Positions 23,897 through 33,538 of a stretch of 45,102 nt of DNA are shown here, piece after piece; within the stretch, counting starts at the first letter, position 1; every line of letters starts with the position of its first letter. Origin of the DNA: Planctomycetota bacterium. GTDB lineage: Bacteria > Planctomycetota > Phycisphaerae > UBA1845. Position numbers and translations under genes: made by a program. A model generated the notes under the pieces. It ran no database searches, was not told where the DNA came from, and worked only from the letters and a program-made list of their open reading frames with translations. Where the stretch lies: positions 1 through 45,102 of the forward strand of contig JAUWWQ010000034.1 of assembly GCA_030616775.1 (NCBI GenBank), in the 5' to 3' direction.

Positions 23897-24373
23897 ATGC
23901 CTCACGAGTTACACGGGCAACTGGCGGTCGAGAAGCAGCGGTTCGCAATCGTCGTGAGCCGATTCAACGAGTTCATCACGTCGAAGCTCCTGGACGGTGC
24001 CATCGACGCACTGAAACGCCACGGCTGCGACGCGGACAACATCACCAGTGTTTTCGTTCCCGGTGCGTTCGAGCTGCCGTTTGTGGCCAAGAAACTCGCG
24101 GAGTCCGGTTCGTACGACGCGGTGATCTGCCTGGGTTGCGTCATCCGGGGGCACACGCCCCACTTCGAGTACATAGCGGCCGAGGTGGCCAAGGGAATAG
24201 CTCAGGTCGGGCTCACTACGGGCGTTCCAACGACGCTCGGCGTCATCACCGCTGATACATTGGAGCAGGCGGTGGAGCGTGCCGGATCGAAGGCCGGCAA
24301 CAAGGGGGCCGACGCGGCTCGTAGTGCCATCGAGCTGACAAACCTGCTCACCCAATTGCCGGCCCGCCGCTGA
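23897..24373 (+). CDS. ribH: 6,7-dimethyl-8-ribityllumazine synthase
   Basis: Lumazine synthase joins 5-amino-6-ribitylaminouracil with 3,4-dihydroxy-2-butanone 4-phosphate, the penultimate step of riboflavin synthesis. The 158-residue length is typical. Family segments are clear: [13 protein letters not shown] at the N-terminus, VPGAFELP (about residue 55), the active-site stretch [16 protein letters not shown] with the catalytic His (about 88-92), [10 protein letters not shown], and [12 protein letters not shown]-like [21 protein letters not shown] lies upstream of the start. It leads a tight ribH-nusB-ftsY group (6-nt gap to nusB); ribH-nusB pairing is common in bacteria. Other riboflavin genes are not in this window. 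Confidence 0.97.
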   Translation: MPHELHGQLAVEKQRFAIVVSRFNEFITSKLLDGAIDALKRHGCDADNITSVFVPGAFELPFVAKKLAESGSYDAVICLGCVIRGHTPHFEYIAAEVAKGIAQVGLTTGVPTTLGVITADTLEQAVERAGSKAGNKGADAARSAIELTNLLTQLPARR

Positions 24374-24379
24374 TGCCCC

Positions 24380-24805
24380 ATGCCCTCTGAGCGCCGCGAA
24401 GCCCGAATCCTTGCGATGCAGGCCCTGTGCCAATGGGATGTGCAGGGCGACGAGTCGCCCGAGACGCTCAACGATTTTTTGGTGGCTCAAGAGGCTTCCG
24501 AAGCCGCCGCCGGCTACGCGAAAGAGCTTGTTGGGGCGTACTGGTCGCGGCACCAAGGGATTGACGACCGCATCGCGGCGGCGGCCACTAAGTGGGACCT
24601 GTCGCGCATTTCGCCCGTAGAGCGAAATGTCATGCGCGTGGCCCTCGTAGAGCTGCTTGGGGAAGAGATTCCGCGGAAGGTGGCACTGAATGAGGCCATT
24701 GAGATCGGCCGGGAATACGGCGGTGCGGATTCGCCGCGCTTCATCAATGGTGTGTTGGATACAGTCTTCAAGAGACTGGAACGAAGACGGAAGGACCACG
24801 GCTGA
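24380..24805 (+). CDS. nusB: Transcription antitermination factor NusB
   Basis: NusB binds boxA RNA with ribosomal protein S10 (NusE) and keeps RNA polymerase processive on rRNA operons. This 141-residue helical protein has the RREARILAMQALCQWDV start, the DDRIAAAATKWDLSRISPVERNVMRVALVEL core and the conserved ALNEAIEIGREYG...FINGVLD end. It follows ribH after 6 nt, and its TGA overlaps the ftsY ATG by one base (TGATG), so the three genes are almost surely one transcript. Confidence 0.96.
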   Translation: MPSERREARILAMQALCQWDVQGDESPETLNDFLVAQEASEAAAGYAKELVGAYWSRHQGIDDRIAAAATKWDLSRISPVERNVMRVALVELLGEEIPRKVALNEAIEIGREYGGADSPRFINGVLDTVFKRLERRRKDHG

Positions 24806-25719
24806 TGGGACTGTTCGATCGTCTCAAAAACGGTCTTTCGCACACGCGGAAGAAGGTTTCGGCCAGCTTCCGGTCCGTACTGCGAATCGGGAAGAAGATT
24901 GATCAGGATACCATCAACCGCTTGGAAGATGCGATGCTTACCGCCGACTTCGGCCCGGCCACCACACAGAAGCTGGTCGACGTCGTCCGATCCGGGTGGA
25001 AGAAGGGTGAGATCGTCGAAGAGCAGGAGGTTACCGACTATCTAGTGCGGCACATCGTCGCGATGTGGCCGGAGTCGGACCGGCGGATCCATTTCGCCGA
25101 ATCAGGGCCCACAGTCATCCTGGTAAGCGGCATCAACGGGTCGGGGAAAACGACGAGCGTCGCGAAGCTGGGTCACTACTTTACCAATCAAGGAAAACAT
25201 GTGATTCTGGGCGCGTGTGACACCTTCCGGGCCGCCGCTGTCGAGCAGCTTAGCATCTGGTCCGAGCGGATCGGTGTGCAGATCGTCAAGCACGATCAGG
25301 GAGCGGACCCGGGTGCGGTGGCGTATGATGCCTGTGAGGCGGCCACGGCCCGCAAGGCCGACGTTCTGCTGATCGACACGGCCGGTCGGCTGCACACTCA
25401 AGACCATCTCATGCGCGAGCTTGGCAAGATTCAGAGGGTCGTCGAGAAGAAAATCCCCGGTGCCCCTCATGAAGTGCTGTTGGTTTTGGATGCCACCATC
25501 GGGCAGAACGCGGTCAATCAGGCCCGGCAGTTCTCCGAGCACGTGTCTGTGACCGGGATCTTTCTGGCCAAGCTGGACGGCAGTGCCAAGGGCGGCATCG
25601 TCGTGGGCATTCGTGACCAGCTCAACGTGCCGGTCAAGTTCGTGGGGCTTGGTGAAACGCCGGATGACGTCGAACCGTTCGATCCGGGCACCTTTATCAA
25701 GGCGATGTTCGCCGACTAG
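24805..25719 (+). CDS. ftsY: Signal recognition particle receptor FtsY
   Basis: FtsY is the membrane-associated SRP GTPase that docks ribosome-nascent chain complexes to the translocon. The 304-residue protein has the N domain (about residues 1-95) and G domain with G1 GINGSGKTTS (about 110), the DTFRAAA insertion-box segment, DTAGRLHT (G3), AKLDGSAKGG (G4 with TKLD-like AKLD) and the C-terminal GLGETPDDVEPFDP. There is no long acidic A domain, so membrane contact would rely on the N-terminal amphipathic helix (MGLFDRLKNGLSHTRKK). Its TAG stop is provided by the first three bases of a MITE-like repeat. Confidence 0.97.
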   Translation: MGLFDRLKNGLSHTRKKVSASFRSVLRIGKKIDQDTINRLEDAMLTADFGPATTQKLVDVVRSGWKKGEIVEEQEVTDYLVRHIVAMWPESDRRIHFAESGPTVILVSGINGSGKTTSVAKLGHYFTNQGKHVILGACDTFRAAAVEQLSIWSERIGVQIVKHDQGADPGAVAYDACEAATARKADVLLIDTAGRLHTQDHLMRELGKIQRVVEKKIPGAPHEVLLVLDATIGQNAVNQARQFSEHVSVTGIFLAKLDGSAKGGIVVGIRDQLNVPVKFVGLGETPDDVEPFDPGTFIKAMFAD

Positions 25720-25846
25720 AACCGTGTTTCACAAATACTACGACTATAGATCACGCGCCGAGCCGCAGGCTTTAGCCTGCGCGGAGCACCGCGCGGGCTA
25801 AAGCCCGCGGCTCAGGTAGTCGCGGGACTTATGAAACATGGTACTA
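25717..25846. mobile_element. MITE-like repeat, copy 4 (130 bp)
   Basis: It begins TAGAACCGTGTTTCACAAA and ends TTATGAAACATGGTACTA, and is nearly identical to the reverse complement of copy 3 over all 130 bp. The core palindromes GCAGGCTTTAGCCTGC and GCGGGCTAAAGCCCGC are intact, and CTAG borders each end. The left end supplies the ftsY stop codon. The next gene's ribosome site begins a few bases after the right end. In RNA the element would form one long hairpin separating ftsY from the next gene. Confidence 0.87.
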
Positions 25847-25864
25847 GCCGCGGAGTGACGTGGC

Positions 25865-26287
25865 ATGGCCCTTAGCAGTTACGAGCTGGAGCGCATCGCC
25901 GATGACATGTACAAGGATCGTGTCATCACCGGGTGGGCCTACTGCGGCAACTGCGGTTATAACCTGCACAGCCTTCCCTACATATATACCTGTCCCGAGT
26001 GCGGGAACCAGTACAACGCCCGTCCGTTGAAGATGAAGGGTATCTTCGTTCTACATGACACGTACTTTCCGGCCAGTGACATCGCCGCTACGCTGCTGTG
26101 CGCGCCGGTCGTGTACCTTCTCATCACAGGCGGGGTCAATCCGACAGAGTATGGCCAGCTGATCCTGGGCGCGGCCATGGGTGTCATTATGCTGACATTC
26201 GCGCATAAGGCGTGTCGCCAGTTGCCGCGATTCTTCAAGGCCCGCTCGATCGCCCGTCGTATCGCTTTGGAAGAAAAGGAGGAATAA
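25865..26287 (+). CDS. Zinc-ribbon membrane protein, unknown function
   Basis: A 140-residue protein with CGNCGYNL (about residue 27) and CPECGNQY (about residue 42), together a zinc ribbon. Two hydrophobic helices follow (about 67-84 and 90-110), so it is probably an integral membrane protein with the ribbon in the cytoplasm. The C-terminus is basic then acidic. GGAG lies about 9 nt upstream of the start. I do not recognise a named family; ribbons of this style are frequent in planctomycete membrane proteins. It is 7 nt from addB, suggesting co-transcription, but nothing links it to recombination. Confidence 0.65.
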   Translation: MALSSYELERIADDMYKDRVITGWAYCGNCGYNLHSLPYIYTCPECGNQYNARPLKMKGIFVLHDTYFPASDIAATLLCAPVVYLLITGGVNPTEYGQLILGAAMGVIMLTFAHKACRQLPRFFKARSIARRIALEEKEE

Positions 26288-26294
26288 GGAGGGA

Positions 26295-29200
26295 ATGGGG
26301 GTCCGTTTCATCATCGGCCGGGCCGGCAGTGGCAAGACACACTACTGTCTCAACGCCATTCGAGACTGTCTACGGCAAGGCCCTGTCGACGGTCCCCGGC
26401 TCATTTTACTCGTACCGGAACAGGCGAGCCTGCAGATGGAGCGGGCAATCCTCCAGCCGCCCGGGGCACCTGGCTCGGCGGGTGACATCCCAGCTGCTCA
26501 TCGGGCGGAGGTGCTTTCTTTCCGGCGGTTGGCGTACCGGGTTCTTGAATCAGTGGGCGGGCCGGTGCCCCAGGCGCTCAGCGAGCCCGCCCGGGCGATG
26601 GTGCTGCGCCATCTGTTGGCCCAGCGGTCGGGACAGTTGCAATACTACCGGCGTTTTGCCCGGCAGGGCGCTGCCCGTGCGCGTCTCGGCGGGTTCATCG
26701 AGAAGCTCAGCGCGACGATTGCGGAGCTGATTCAGGAGGCGGTTGAACCTGACAAGCTCGCGGAGCTTGCCGAATGCGACGATCTTGGCACCGGGCCGGT
26801 CGGCGAGGACCCGGCTGGGCGAGCCAAGCTGCACGATCTACATTTGATTTATCGGGCCTATCTCGATTACCTCGGCGCCGACCGGCTTGATCCCTCGCAG
26901 CATCTGCAGATTGCCCGCGAGTGTCTGCCGCGATGTGGATGGCTTGAAGAAGCCCTGTTGTGGGTTGACGGGTTTGCCTCTCTGAGCGGCCAGGAGACGC
27001 TGACATTAATCGCCCTGGCCAAGCGCTGTCCGAGCGTTGACATCACGGCAATGATGGATCCGTCCCTCTGTGATGTATCGCCGTCGCGGCCGGCCAGTGT
27101 TCGGGCAACCGGGCGGCTGTTCTCCAGGATTTGCCGGACCTATCAGGACCTACGCGACCGGTTCATCCGGGCAGGCTTTGAAGTGGAGGATCCCCTGCTC
27201 CTCGATGCCCAGCCGCCGCGATTCCGGGCCAACGAGTCACTCGCCCGGTTGGAGCAGTCTCTGTTTGGGGCTCGACCTGCTCACGCAACCGAGACGGATA
27301 CACCGCCGCGTGACCTCGAGCTCGTCGAGCTGCCTTCTCGGCGGGTCGAGGCGGACTACGCAGTGTCGCGTGTCTGTCGCTGGGTGCAGGATCCCCGCAC
27401 GCGGTACCGCTATCGCGACGTTGCCATCATCGTGCGCGACCTGGAGCCTTATCACGACCTGCTCAGCGAAGCGCTGACCGCCCGAAACGTGCCGTTTTTC
27501 ATTGATCGGCGCAGGCCCGTCGCCCATCACCCACTGGTGGAGCTGCTGCGGGCGGGTACAGCCATGGCAGCAGAGGCGATGTCGCTCGAGTCGGTTCGTC
27601 TGGCGATCAAGACCGGGCTTCTGCCCGTTTCGATCGAGGCGGCGGACGAGCTTGAAAACTACCTGCTCGCCCACGGTATCTCGGGTTTCGAGGCATGGCG
27701 CACGGGGGACTGGTCGTTCCGGTCCTTCTCGTCATTGGCTGACACCGTTAAGCAGCCCGATCCTCACGAAACCGAGGCACTCGCCCGGATCAACGCGACG
27801 CGAAGAGAACTTGTTGGCTGCCTTAACGGCTGGCTGACGTTTGCATCATCCCAGCGAGGCAACACCGGGGCGGCCTGGGTGTCGGCGATCATTGATTGGC
27901 TCGATCAGCTCAACGTAGCTCAAATCCTCCGGCAATGGGCCGACGAGGCCGAAGCCGACGGTGATCTGGACCAGGCCGAGGAACATCGACAGGTGTGGCG
28001 TGACACGATGTCCTTTCTTGATGACCTGGCTTTGGCCTTTGCCGATGTCAACTTAACGATTGGGGAGCTGACCGACGTGCTGGAGGCGGGGCTTTCGGGC
28101 CTGACGCTTGGACTTGTGCCGCCGATGGTCGACCAGGTTCTCGTCGGGTCTATCCAGCGGAGCCGTCACCCGGACATCAAAGCGGCGGTGGTGCTCGGTT
28201 TCAATGACGGAGTGTTTCCCAAACAGCTTGCCGAGGATTCGATTCTCAATGATGACGACCGCAGCGTGCTGCAAGGCGCAGGCGTGCATGTCCGACCGGC
28301 GTCGCGCGAACGGATGGTTGACGAATCCCTGCTCGTCTACGTAGCCCTGACCCGGGCGAGCGAGGCCCTGGTGGTGACCTACGCGACGGCAGACAACGAT
28401 GGGAAGTCGCTGAGGCCTTCGCCGTACGGGGATGCACTTTGTGTGGCATGCCCGGGACTTGCGGTGACCCGGATCGGTGACCCGGCCCGCCTGCGCCAGG
28501 CGTGGGATGTCCTCTCGCAGCGCGATTTGACGAAGCGGCTGGTGACGGAGTTTCGCACCCGTCCTGCCCGGGACCAGGACGATTCGCCGGTTCGGGGGCG
28601 ATGGAATGAGCTGTATGATGCGATCCGCACTGGATTGGCGGTAAATAGCGCTTCGCGCATGGCGATGGCCTCACTCGATGAGCGCAGTGACGCCCGGATT
28701 TCACCGGCGGCGGTCGAGCGTTTACACCGCGGTCCATTGCGGACCAGCGTCTCGGAGCTGGAGACCTACGCTGCTTGTCCTTTCCAGCGCTTCGCCCGAT
28801 ATGTTCTGCGCCTGCGTGAGCGGGCGGAGGCAACGCTGCAACCGGTGGACGTCGGACAGGTACATCACGCGATCCTCGAAGACTTCGTTGGCACGCTCTC
28901 GACTCTCGGGCGGGGGTTTGGCCAGTTGAGCGAGAGCGACCTCTTGGACGGTTTGCGTGAGAGCTGCGCGCGGGTAGCGACAAGACTGCCCGTCGCCGGT
29001 GCGCTGTCCGATGCGCGCAGCGCGTACCGCTTGCGTCGCTCAGCCTCCGATCTGGCGAAGGTGATCCAGGCCCAGCGAAAACTGGCACAGTCCGGCAGCT
29101 CCCGCCCGCGAGCAACGGAACTTCCATTTGGATTCGATGAGCCGGACGGCTTGCCGGCAATGGAACTCTCCACGCCGGCCGGTAGACGAGTCTTACTCCG

Positions 29201-29867
29201 CGGCTACATGGATCGCGTGGACCTTGTCGAGCTGGGCGACGAACTACTGGGAATCGTCATCGACTATAAGCGGACACCGGAAAAGCGTCTGAATCTGGGG
29301 GAGGTCTACCACGGTCTATCGCTGCAACTGCTGGGGTATCTGTTGGTGCTGGCCGAGAGGGGGCAGACGCTTGCGGGTCGGCCTGTTCGGCCGATCGGGG
29401 CGCTATATGTCAGCCTGGCGTCACAATACAACAGTGTGGATCATCCAGGTCGTGTCAGCCCTCGCGACCATGGCTTAGGTGGTACGTGCCGGCCTCGGGG
29501 ACTGCTGCTGGCCGACGACTTCGATGCCCTGGATCGATCGTTGGATCCTGGTAGCTGGTCAGACACTTACAGTCTGTATCGCAAGAAGGACGGTGAACTA
29601 GGTCATATTGATGAAAGCGATGCGGCTGATACAGCTTCGTTTCAGGCCTTGCTCGACCATACCCGCCTCAAGTTGGGCCAGCTCGCCGACGGGATACTGA
29701 ACGGGAACGTTGCGGTGAATCCATATCGGTTGGGCACGTTCTCGCCGTGTACATGGTGCCCGATGTCCAGCGTTTGCCGTTTTGAGATGGGCATTTCCGA
29801 GGTTCGCTTCTTGGACTCGCTCAAACGGTCGGATGTGTTCCGTAGGCTCGCTGACAAGCGCGCGTAA
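26295..29867 (+). CDS. addB: Helicase/nuclease AddB subunit (PD-(D/E)xK, Fe-S)
   Basis: AddB, with the helicase AddA, processes broken DNA ends and loads recombinase after a Chi-like signal. This 1190-residue protein opens with FIIGRAGSGKT, the Walker A-like motif retained in AddB, and has a helicase-like but degenerate N-terminal half. Around residue 640-680 is LVGSIQRSRH...KAAVVLGFNDGVFP, typical of the family. The C-terminal nuclease has GYMDRVDL and IDYKRT, the PD-(D/E)xK core. One Cys before the nuclease (YAACPFQ) and three after it (CTWCPMSSVC) form the expected 4Fe-4S staple. AddA is not in the window. Two overlapping purine-rich ribosome-site candidates (GGAGGAATAAGGAGG) precede the start. 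Confidence 0.9.
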   Translation: MGVRFIIGRAGSGKTHYCLNAIRDCLRQGPVDGPRLILLVPEQASLQMERAILQPPGAPGSAGDIPAAHRAEVLSFRRLAYRVLESVGGPVPQALSEPARAMVLRHLLAQRSGQLQYYRRFARQGAARARLGGFIEKLSATIAELIQEAVEPDKLAELAECDDLGTGPVGEDPAGRAKLHDLHLIYRAYLDYLGADRLDPSQHLQIARECLPRCGWLEEALLWVDGFASLSGQETLTLIALAKRCPSVDITAMMDPSLCDVSPSRPASVRATGRLFSRICRTYQDLRDRFIRAGFEVEDPLLLDAQPPRFRANESLARLEQSLFGARPAHATETDTPPRDLELVELPSRRVEADYAVSRVCRWVQDPRTRYRYRDVAIIVRDLEPYHDLLSEALTARNVPFFIDRRRPVAHHPLVELLRAGTAMAAEAMSLESVRLAIKTGLLPVSIEAADELENYLLAHGISGFEAWRTGDWSFRSFSSLADTVKQPDPHETEALARINATRRELVGCLNGWLTFASSQRGNTGAAWVSAIIDWLDQLNVAQILRQWADEAEADGDLDQAEEHRQVWRDTMSFLDDLALAFADVNLTIGELTDVLEAGLSGLTLGLVPPMVDQVLVGSIQRSRHPDIKAAVVLGFNDGVFPKQLAEDSILNDDDRSVLQGAGVHVRPASRERMVDESLLVYVALTRASEALVVTYATADNDGKSLRPSPYGDALCVACPGLAVTRIGDPARLRQAWDVLSQRDLTKRLVTEFRTRPARDQDDSPVRGRWNELYDAIRTGLAVNSASRMAMASLDERSDARISPAAVERLHRGPLRTSVSELETYAACPFQRFARYVLRLRERAEATLQPVDVGQVHHAILEDFVGTLSTLGRGFGQLSESDLLDGLRESCARVATRLPVAGALSDARSAYRLRRSASDLAKVIQAQRKLAQSGSSRPRATELPFGFDEPDGLPAMELSTPAGRRVLLRGYMDRVDLVELGDELLGIVIDYKRTPEKRLNLGEVYHGLSLQLLGYLLVLAERGQTLAGRPVRPIGALYVSLASQYNSVDHPGRVSPRDHGLGGTCRPRGLLLADDFDALDRSLDPGSWSDTYSLYRKKDGELGHIDESDAADTASFQALLDHTRLKLGQLADGILNGNVAVNPYRLGTFSPCTWCPMSSVCRFEMGISEVRFLDSLKRSDVFRRLADKRA

Positions 29868-29969
29868 GCATTCCCGCGGTCGCAGCGCCGAGCGAGCGGA
29901 TTGCACCCGCTTGTATCCGCCTCGTGGGCTCTTCAGCATGCACTGAGGGGAAGGTCAGCGATTTGACCC

Positions 29970-30761
29970 ATGGGTGTTATATTCAATCGCGTCAGAGTGA
30001 TCACCACGTATCTGAGTGAGCGCTCCCGATACGGCCTGCCGGAAGCTGCCGGACCGCTGGATCGCGAAGTACTGTTCCTGCTGGATGGGGTGGGCGGGCT
30101 TCAAGCCGGTCCGCTTATGGTCCGGCGGGCTCTGCGCAACACCGATGCAGGCACACTGGGGACAATCCTGTTTACCTGGCAGTATGGCGTCCCTGGCGAG
30201 ATTTGGACCGATCTTATGTGGCTACGTCGAAACCGTGTGATGGGGGCGAAGCTGGCCGCAAAGCTCCTCGCTTTTCGACGGACCCACCCCAAAACAGTCA
30301 TACACGTCGTCGCGTTCAGTGGTGGCGCGGGAATCGCCGTGTTCGCGTGTGAACGGCTGCGCGGGCCCAGGCTCATCGAGACGCTTATTCTGGCCTGCCC
30401 GGCGCTGTCACCGGCGTACAATCTCGGCCCGGCGCTACAAGCGGTCGAGCGGTGCTACGCGCTTGTCAGCCACCGTGACACGTGGATACTGGGATTTGGC
30501 ACAGGCATCTTCGGTACGGTCGACCGTTGCTTTTCGTCCGCGGCTGGACAGCTCGGCTTTCGCATACCCGTTGGAATCTCTCCTGAAGACGCCTGTGCGT
30601 ACGAGCGACTCAGGGAGATCCGCTGGTCCCCGGTGCTCGGGCAGGTGGGGCACCACGGAGGTCACACCGGCTGGGCCGGCACTGCTTTTCTGCGCCGATT
30701 TCTGCCGGAAATGTTGCGAGGCGAGGTGAGTGTTCCTCTTCATAAGGTGCAACCTGCCTGA
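29970..30761 (+). CDS. Alpha/beta-hydrolase-fold protein, probable serine hydrolase
   Basis: A 263-residue protein without signal peptide. Hydrolase-fold features are LFLLDGVGGLQ (oxyanion strand region), the nucleophile elbow HVVAFSGGAG (Ser about residue 117), VSHRDTWILG with a candidate Asp, and GHHGGHTGW with a candidate catalytic His near the C-terminus. The order Ser-Asp-His fits the fold. The elbow is F-S-G-G rather than the usual G-x-S-x-G. Substrate unknown; nothing nearby points to one. The start ATG 29970 has only a weak, distant ribosome site. Confidence 0.65.
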   Translation: MGVIFNRVRVITTYLSERSRYGLPEAAGPLDREVLFLLDGVGGLQAGPLMVRRALRNTDAGTLGTILFTWQYGVPGEIWTDLMWLRRNRVMGAKLAAKLLAFRRTHPKTVIHVVAFSGGAGIAVFACERLRGPRLIETLILACPALSPAYNLGPALQAVERCYALVSHRDTWILGFGTGIFGTVDRCFSSAAGQLGFRIPVGISPEDACAYERLREIRWSPVLGQVGHHGGHTGWAGTAFLRRFLPEMLRGEVSVPLHKVQPA

Positions 30762-30984
30762 GGGCCACGGGACGTGATCCCCACCGCGCGATGGCTAGTT
30801 TGGCTCTAGCGGTCGCCACACCCGGGCCGATAAGGCCCATGCGGCGGAGGGGCGATTATCAGCGCAGGCGGCGGTGGCTTTGCGCCGTAGTACAAGACTG
30901 GCATGGTTCCGGAACCTTTCATCTGAACCGACGCGGTCGGTTGGCGCATAGCTGTCGCAGCGCGGCTTGGGACGAAGCAGCCCC

Positions 30985-33462
30985 GTGACAAGCGAATCAC
31001 AGCGCAATGCATACCGGTCTGTGCTCTCATCCGTTGGGGCGCTCTCGCTGTGCGCGTTTTTGTGGCCGGCGGTGGTGACCTTTAACCCCGGGGACTGGCC
31101 CAGCTCCAATCAGTACCCTCACCATTCGCCTGCAATTAACGCCTGCGGTGTCGTAGGGGCCTGGTGCGCTTATCAAATTCGCTACTACCTTGGGGACGGC
31201 ACGTATCCGCTTCTGTTATTCGTGACGCTGGCGGCTTTCGTGCGACTCGTTCGAGGCCAGATCGACGGCCTGTGGCAACGGGTGTTCGGGTTGGCCCTGA
31301 TGGTGATATGCACATCGGCGTCGGCCCATCTGATCTCCCAGCCGGGCAGCGGATCGCTGCCGGTTGGCCACGGGGGTGTCATCGGCTATGCCCTGGGGGA
31401 GGTCCTCAGACAGAATCTCGATCGGTTGGGAACCTTGATCGTACTGGTGTCCGCCCTGTTTGTCGGCTTGCTTTTTGCAACGGAGGGGTGGGTGCTGAGG
31501 TTGCCAGCGGTGCTGAAGCGCGTCAGGCGTGTCTCGGGGAGCACCCCGGTGCCGCAGGCCGTTGGTGTGGGTGCCGTCTCTCAGCCGGTTTTGATGAGCG
31601 GAGGCGTGACCTCGGATGAGAGGAAGGTCCTTCTCGGGGTAAAGCATCCCGGTCGCAAGGCCGGTTCGAGCCGCATAAGAAGCACCGCCGGGAAACATGA
31701 CTCGGACCAGACTACGTTTTTCGATGAACAGAAAAGCGACCTGGAAAAAGGTCTCCTTGAAGAGGACGCGAGGCAGGTCGCCGAGGAACCTCAGGTCAAG
31801 CACAAGAGAGGGTTCTTCAGGACGACCAGATCGAAGGAACCGACGAAGCGCCCGGCTGGTCCGATCGTCAACTTCCCCACACCGCAAGTGGCAGCAGCGG
31901 CTGAGCCTTATCCGCGTCAGATCGAAAACTGGACACTACCCTCGCTTGACCTGCTGCATCAGCCTGAATACGGGTTCAGCTCCCAGCAGGAAGTCCTCGT
32001 CCGCAAGCAGGCGCGGGTACTGGAACAGACGCTGGAGGAGTTTCGGCTCGACGCCCGGGTGGTGGAGATTGACACCGGCCCCGTCATCACGGTGTTTGAG
32101 CTGAAGCTCGGTAGCGGAATCAAAGTCTCTCAAATCGCGACGTTATCGAGTGACATCGCCCGGGCGCTGAAGGCCCACGCTATTCGCGTCGTTGCCCCGA
32201 TCTCGGGGAAAAACACCGTGGGCATTGAGGTGCCGAACGTCGAGAAGGAAAGGGTCCGCCTGCACGAGCTGATTACGCTTGCCGGCAAAAAGGCCAGCGA
32301 AATGGCCCTACCCTTGTTTCTGGGCAAAGATGCCGGCGGAGCGCCTTTGGTCGCCAACCTGGCCCAGATGCCCCACCTGCTTGTCGCCGGCACGACCGGC
32401 TCAGGAAAAAGCGTATGTCTAAACGCAATCATCCTGAGCTTGCTGATGACCAAGCGGCCCGACCACGTGAAAATGATCCTCATCGACCCGAAAATGGTCG
32501 AGATGAGCCAGTTCAGAGAGATGCCCCACCTGATGTGCCCGATTGTCACTGACATAGCCCAGGCCGAAAAGATACTTGAATGGGCGGTTGCCAAGATGGA
32601 CGAGCGGTACGAGCTGCTCGCCGAAGCCCGCGTGAAAAACATCGAGGGCTACAATAGTCTCGCTGCGGATAGGCTCTATGCTCGGCTTAAACCGGACAAC
32701 AACCAGGAGAGGGCGAGGATCACAACCCATCTCCCCTATATCGTTATCATCATCGACGAGCTTGCCGACCTGATGATGACCGCTGCGAAGGAAGTAGAGC
32801 ATCATCTGTCGCGGCTGGCACAAAAGTCGCGTGCCGTCGGCCTGCACATCATTGTATCTACGCAGAGGCCGGAGGTAAGGATCGTTACCGGATTGGTCAA
32901 GTCAAACCTGCCCTCACGAATTTGCTTCCGCGTCGCTTCGCGCATGGATTCGCGGATCGTGCTGGACCGCAACGGCGGAGAAGTCCTGCTCGGGCAGGGC
33001 GACATGCTTTTCCTGCCGCCCGGGTCGCACAAGCTCGTCCGTGCCCAGGGCACGTTTATGGAGGAAGCAGAGACCCACGCAGTTTTGGAGGATCTGGCGT
33101 CCCGCGCCAAGCCTGAGTTCCATCCTGAACTGGTGCGCCTGGGACCTCCGGGCTCGAATGCTCCCTGCGACATGCACGATCCGTTGTTCGATAAGGCCGT
33201 CCGCATTATTCTCCAATCGCAGCGCGGCAGTGTGAGCCTTCTCCAACGGCGTCTGACAATCGGCTATTCGCGAGCATCCCGACTGATTGACCGGATGGCT
33301 GAAGCCGGCATTGTCGGTCAGTACAAAGGATCGCAAGCCCGTGAAGTGCTCATGACCTTGGAGCAGTGGGAGGCTTGGCGGGAACAAGTTGCCGTTGATC
33401 GGGAAGCGGGCTATAAAGCCGATCGAGGCGATACGGAGCATAACAAGGTCTCCCGGCGCTAG
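30985..33462 (+). CDS. ftsK: DNA translocase FtsK/SpoIIIE
   Basis: FtsK pumps chromosome DNA through the closing septum. The N-terminus has about four membrane helices (residues ~15-180), then a charged linker. The motor domain has the FtsK beta start (LEQTLEEFRLDARVVEIDTGPVIT), Walker A VAGTTGSGKSVCLNA (about residue 473) and Walker B VIIIDELADLMM (about 590). The C-terminal gamma winged helix (FDKAVRIILQSQRGSVSLLQRRLTIGY cannot be longer than this short linker-bounded segment) should read polar KOPS-type sequences and contact XerD. Length about 825 residues is usual. GTG 30985 is favoured as start; TTG 30967 is also open. The linker is shorter than in E. coli. Confidence 0.94.
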   Translation: MTSESQRNAYRSVLSSVGALSLCAFLWPAVVTFNPGDWPSSNQYPHHSPAINACGVVGAWCAYQIRYYLGDGTYPLLLFVTLAAFVRLVRGQIDGLWQRVFGLALMVICTSASAHLISQPGSGSLPVGHGGVIGYALGEVLRQNLDRLGTLIVLVSALFVGLLFATEGWVLRLPAVLKRVRRVSGSTPVPQAVGVGAVSQPVLMSGGVTSDERKVLLGVKHPGRKAGSSRIRSTAGKHDSDQTTFFDEQKSDLEKGLLEEDARQVAEEPQVKHKRGFFRTTRSKEPTKRPAGPIVNFPTPQVAAAAEPYPRQIENWTLPSLDLLHQPEYGFSSQQEVLVRKQARVLEQTLEEFRLDARVVEIDTGPVITVFELKLGSGIKVSQIATLSSDIARALKAHAIRVVAPISGKNTVGIEVPNVEKERVRLHELITLAGKKASEMALPLFLGKDAGGAPLVANLAQMPHLLVAGTTGSGKSVCLNAIILSLLMTKRPDHVKMILIDPKMVEMSQFREMPHLMCPIVTDIAQAEKILEWAVAKMDERYELLAEARVKNIEGYNSLAADRLYARLKPDNNQERARITTHLPYIVIIIDELADLMMTAAKEVEHHLSRLAQKSRAVGLHIIVSTQRPEVRIVTGLVKSNLPSRICFRVASRMDSRIVLDRNGGEVLLGQGDMLFLPPGSHKLVRAQGTFMEEAETHAVLEDLASRAKPEFHPELVRLGPPGSNAPCDMHDPLFDKAVRIILQSQRGSVSLLQRRLTIGYSRASRLIDRMAEAGIVGQYKGSQAREVLMTLEQWEAWREQVAVDREAGYKADRGDTEHNKVSRR

Positions 33463-33538
33463 GCCCTGCCCGAATCTACCGGGAGCTACCGCACATCCGG
33501 CTAGAGATCGCCTGCGCGTCCGATAGCCGAGGATTGGG

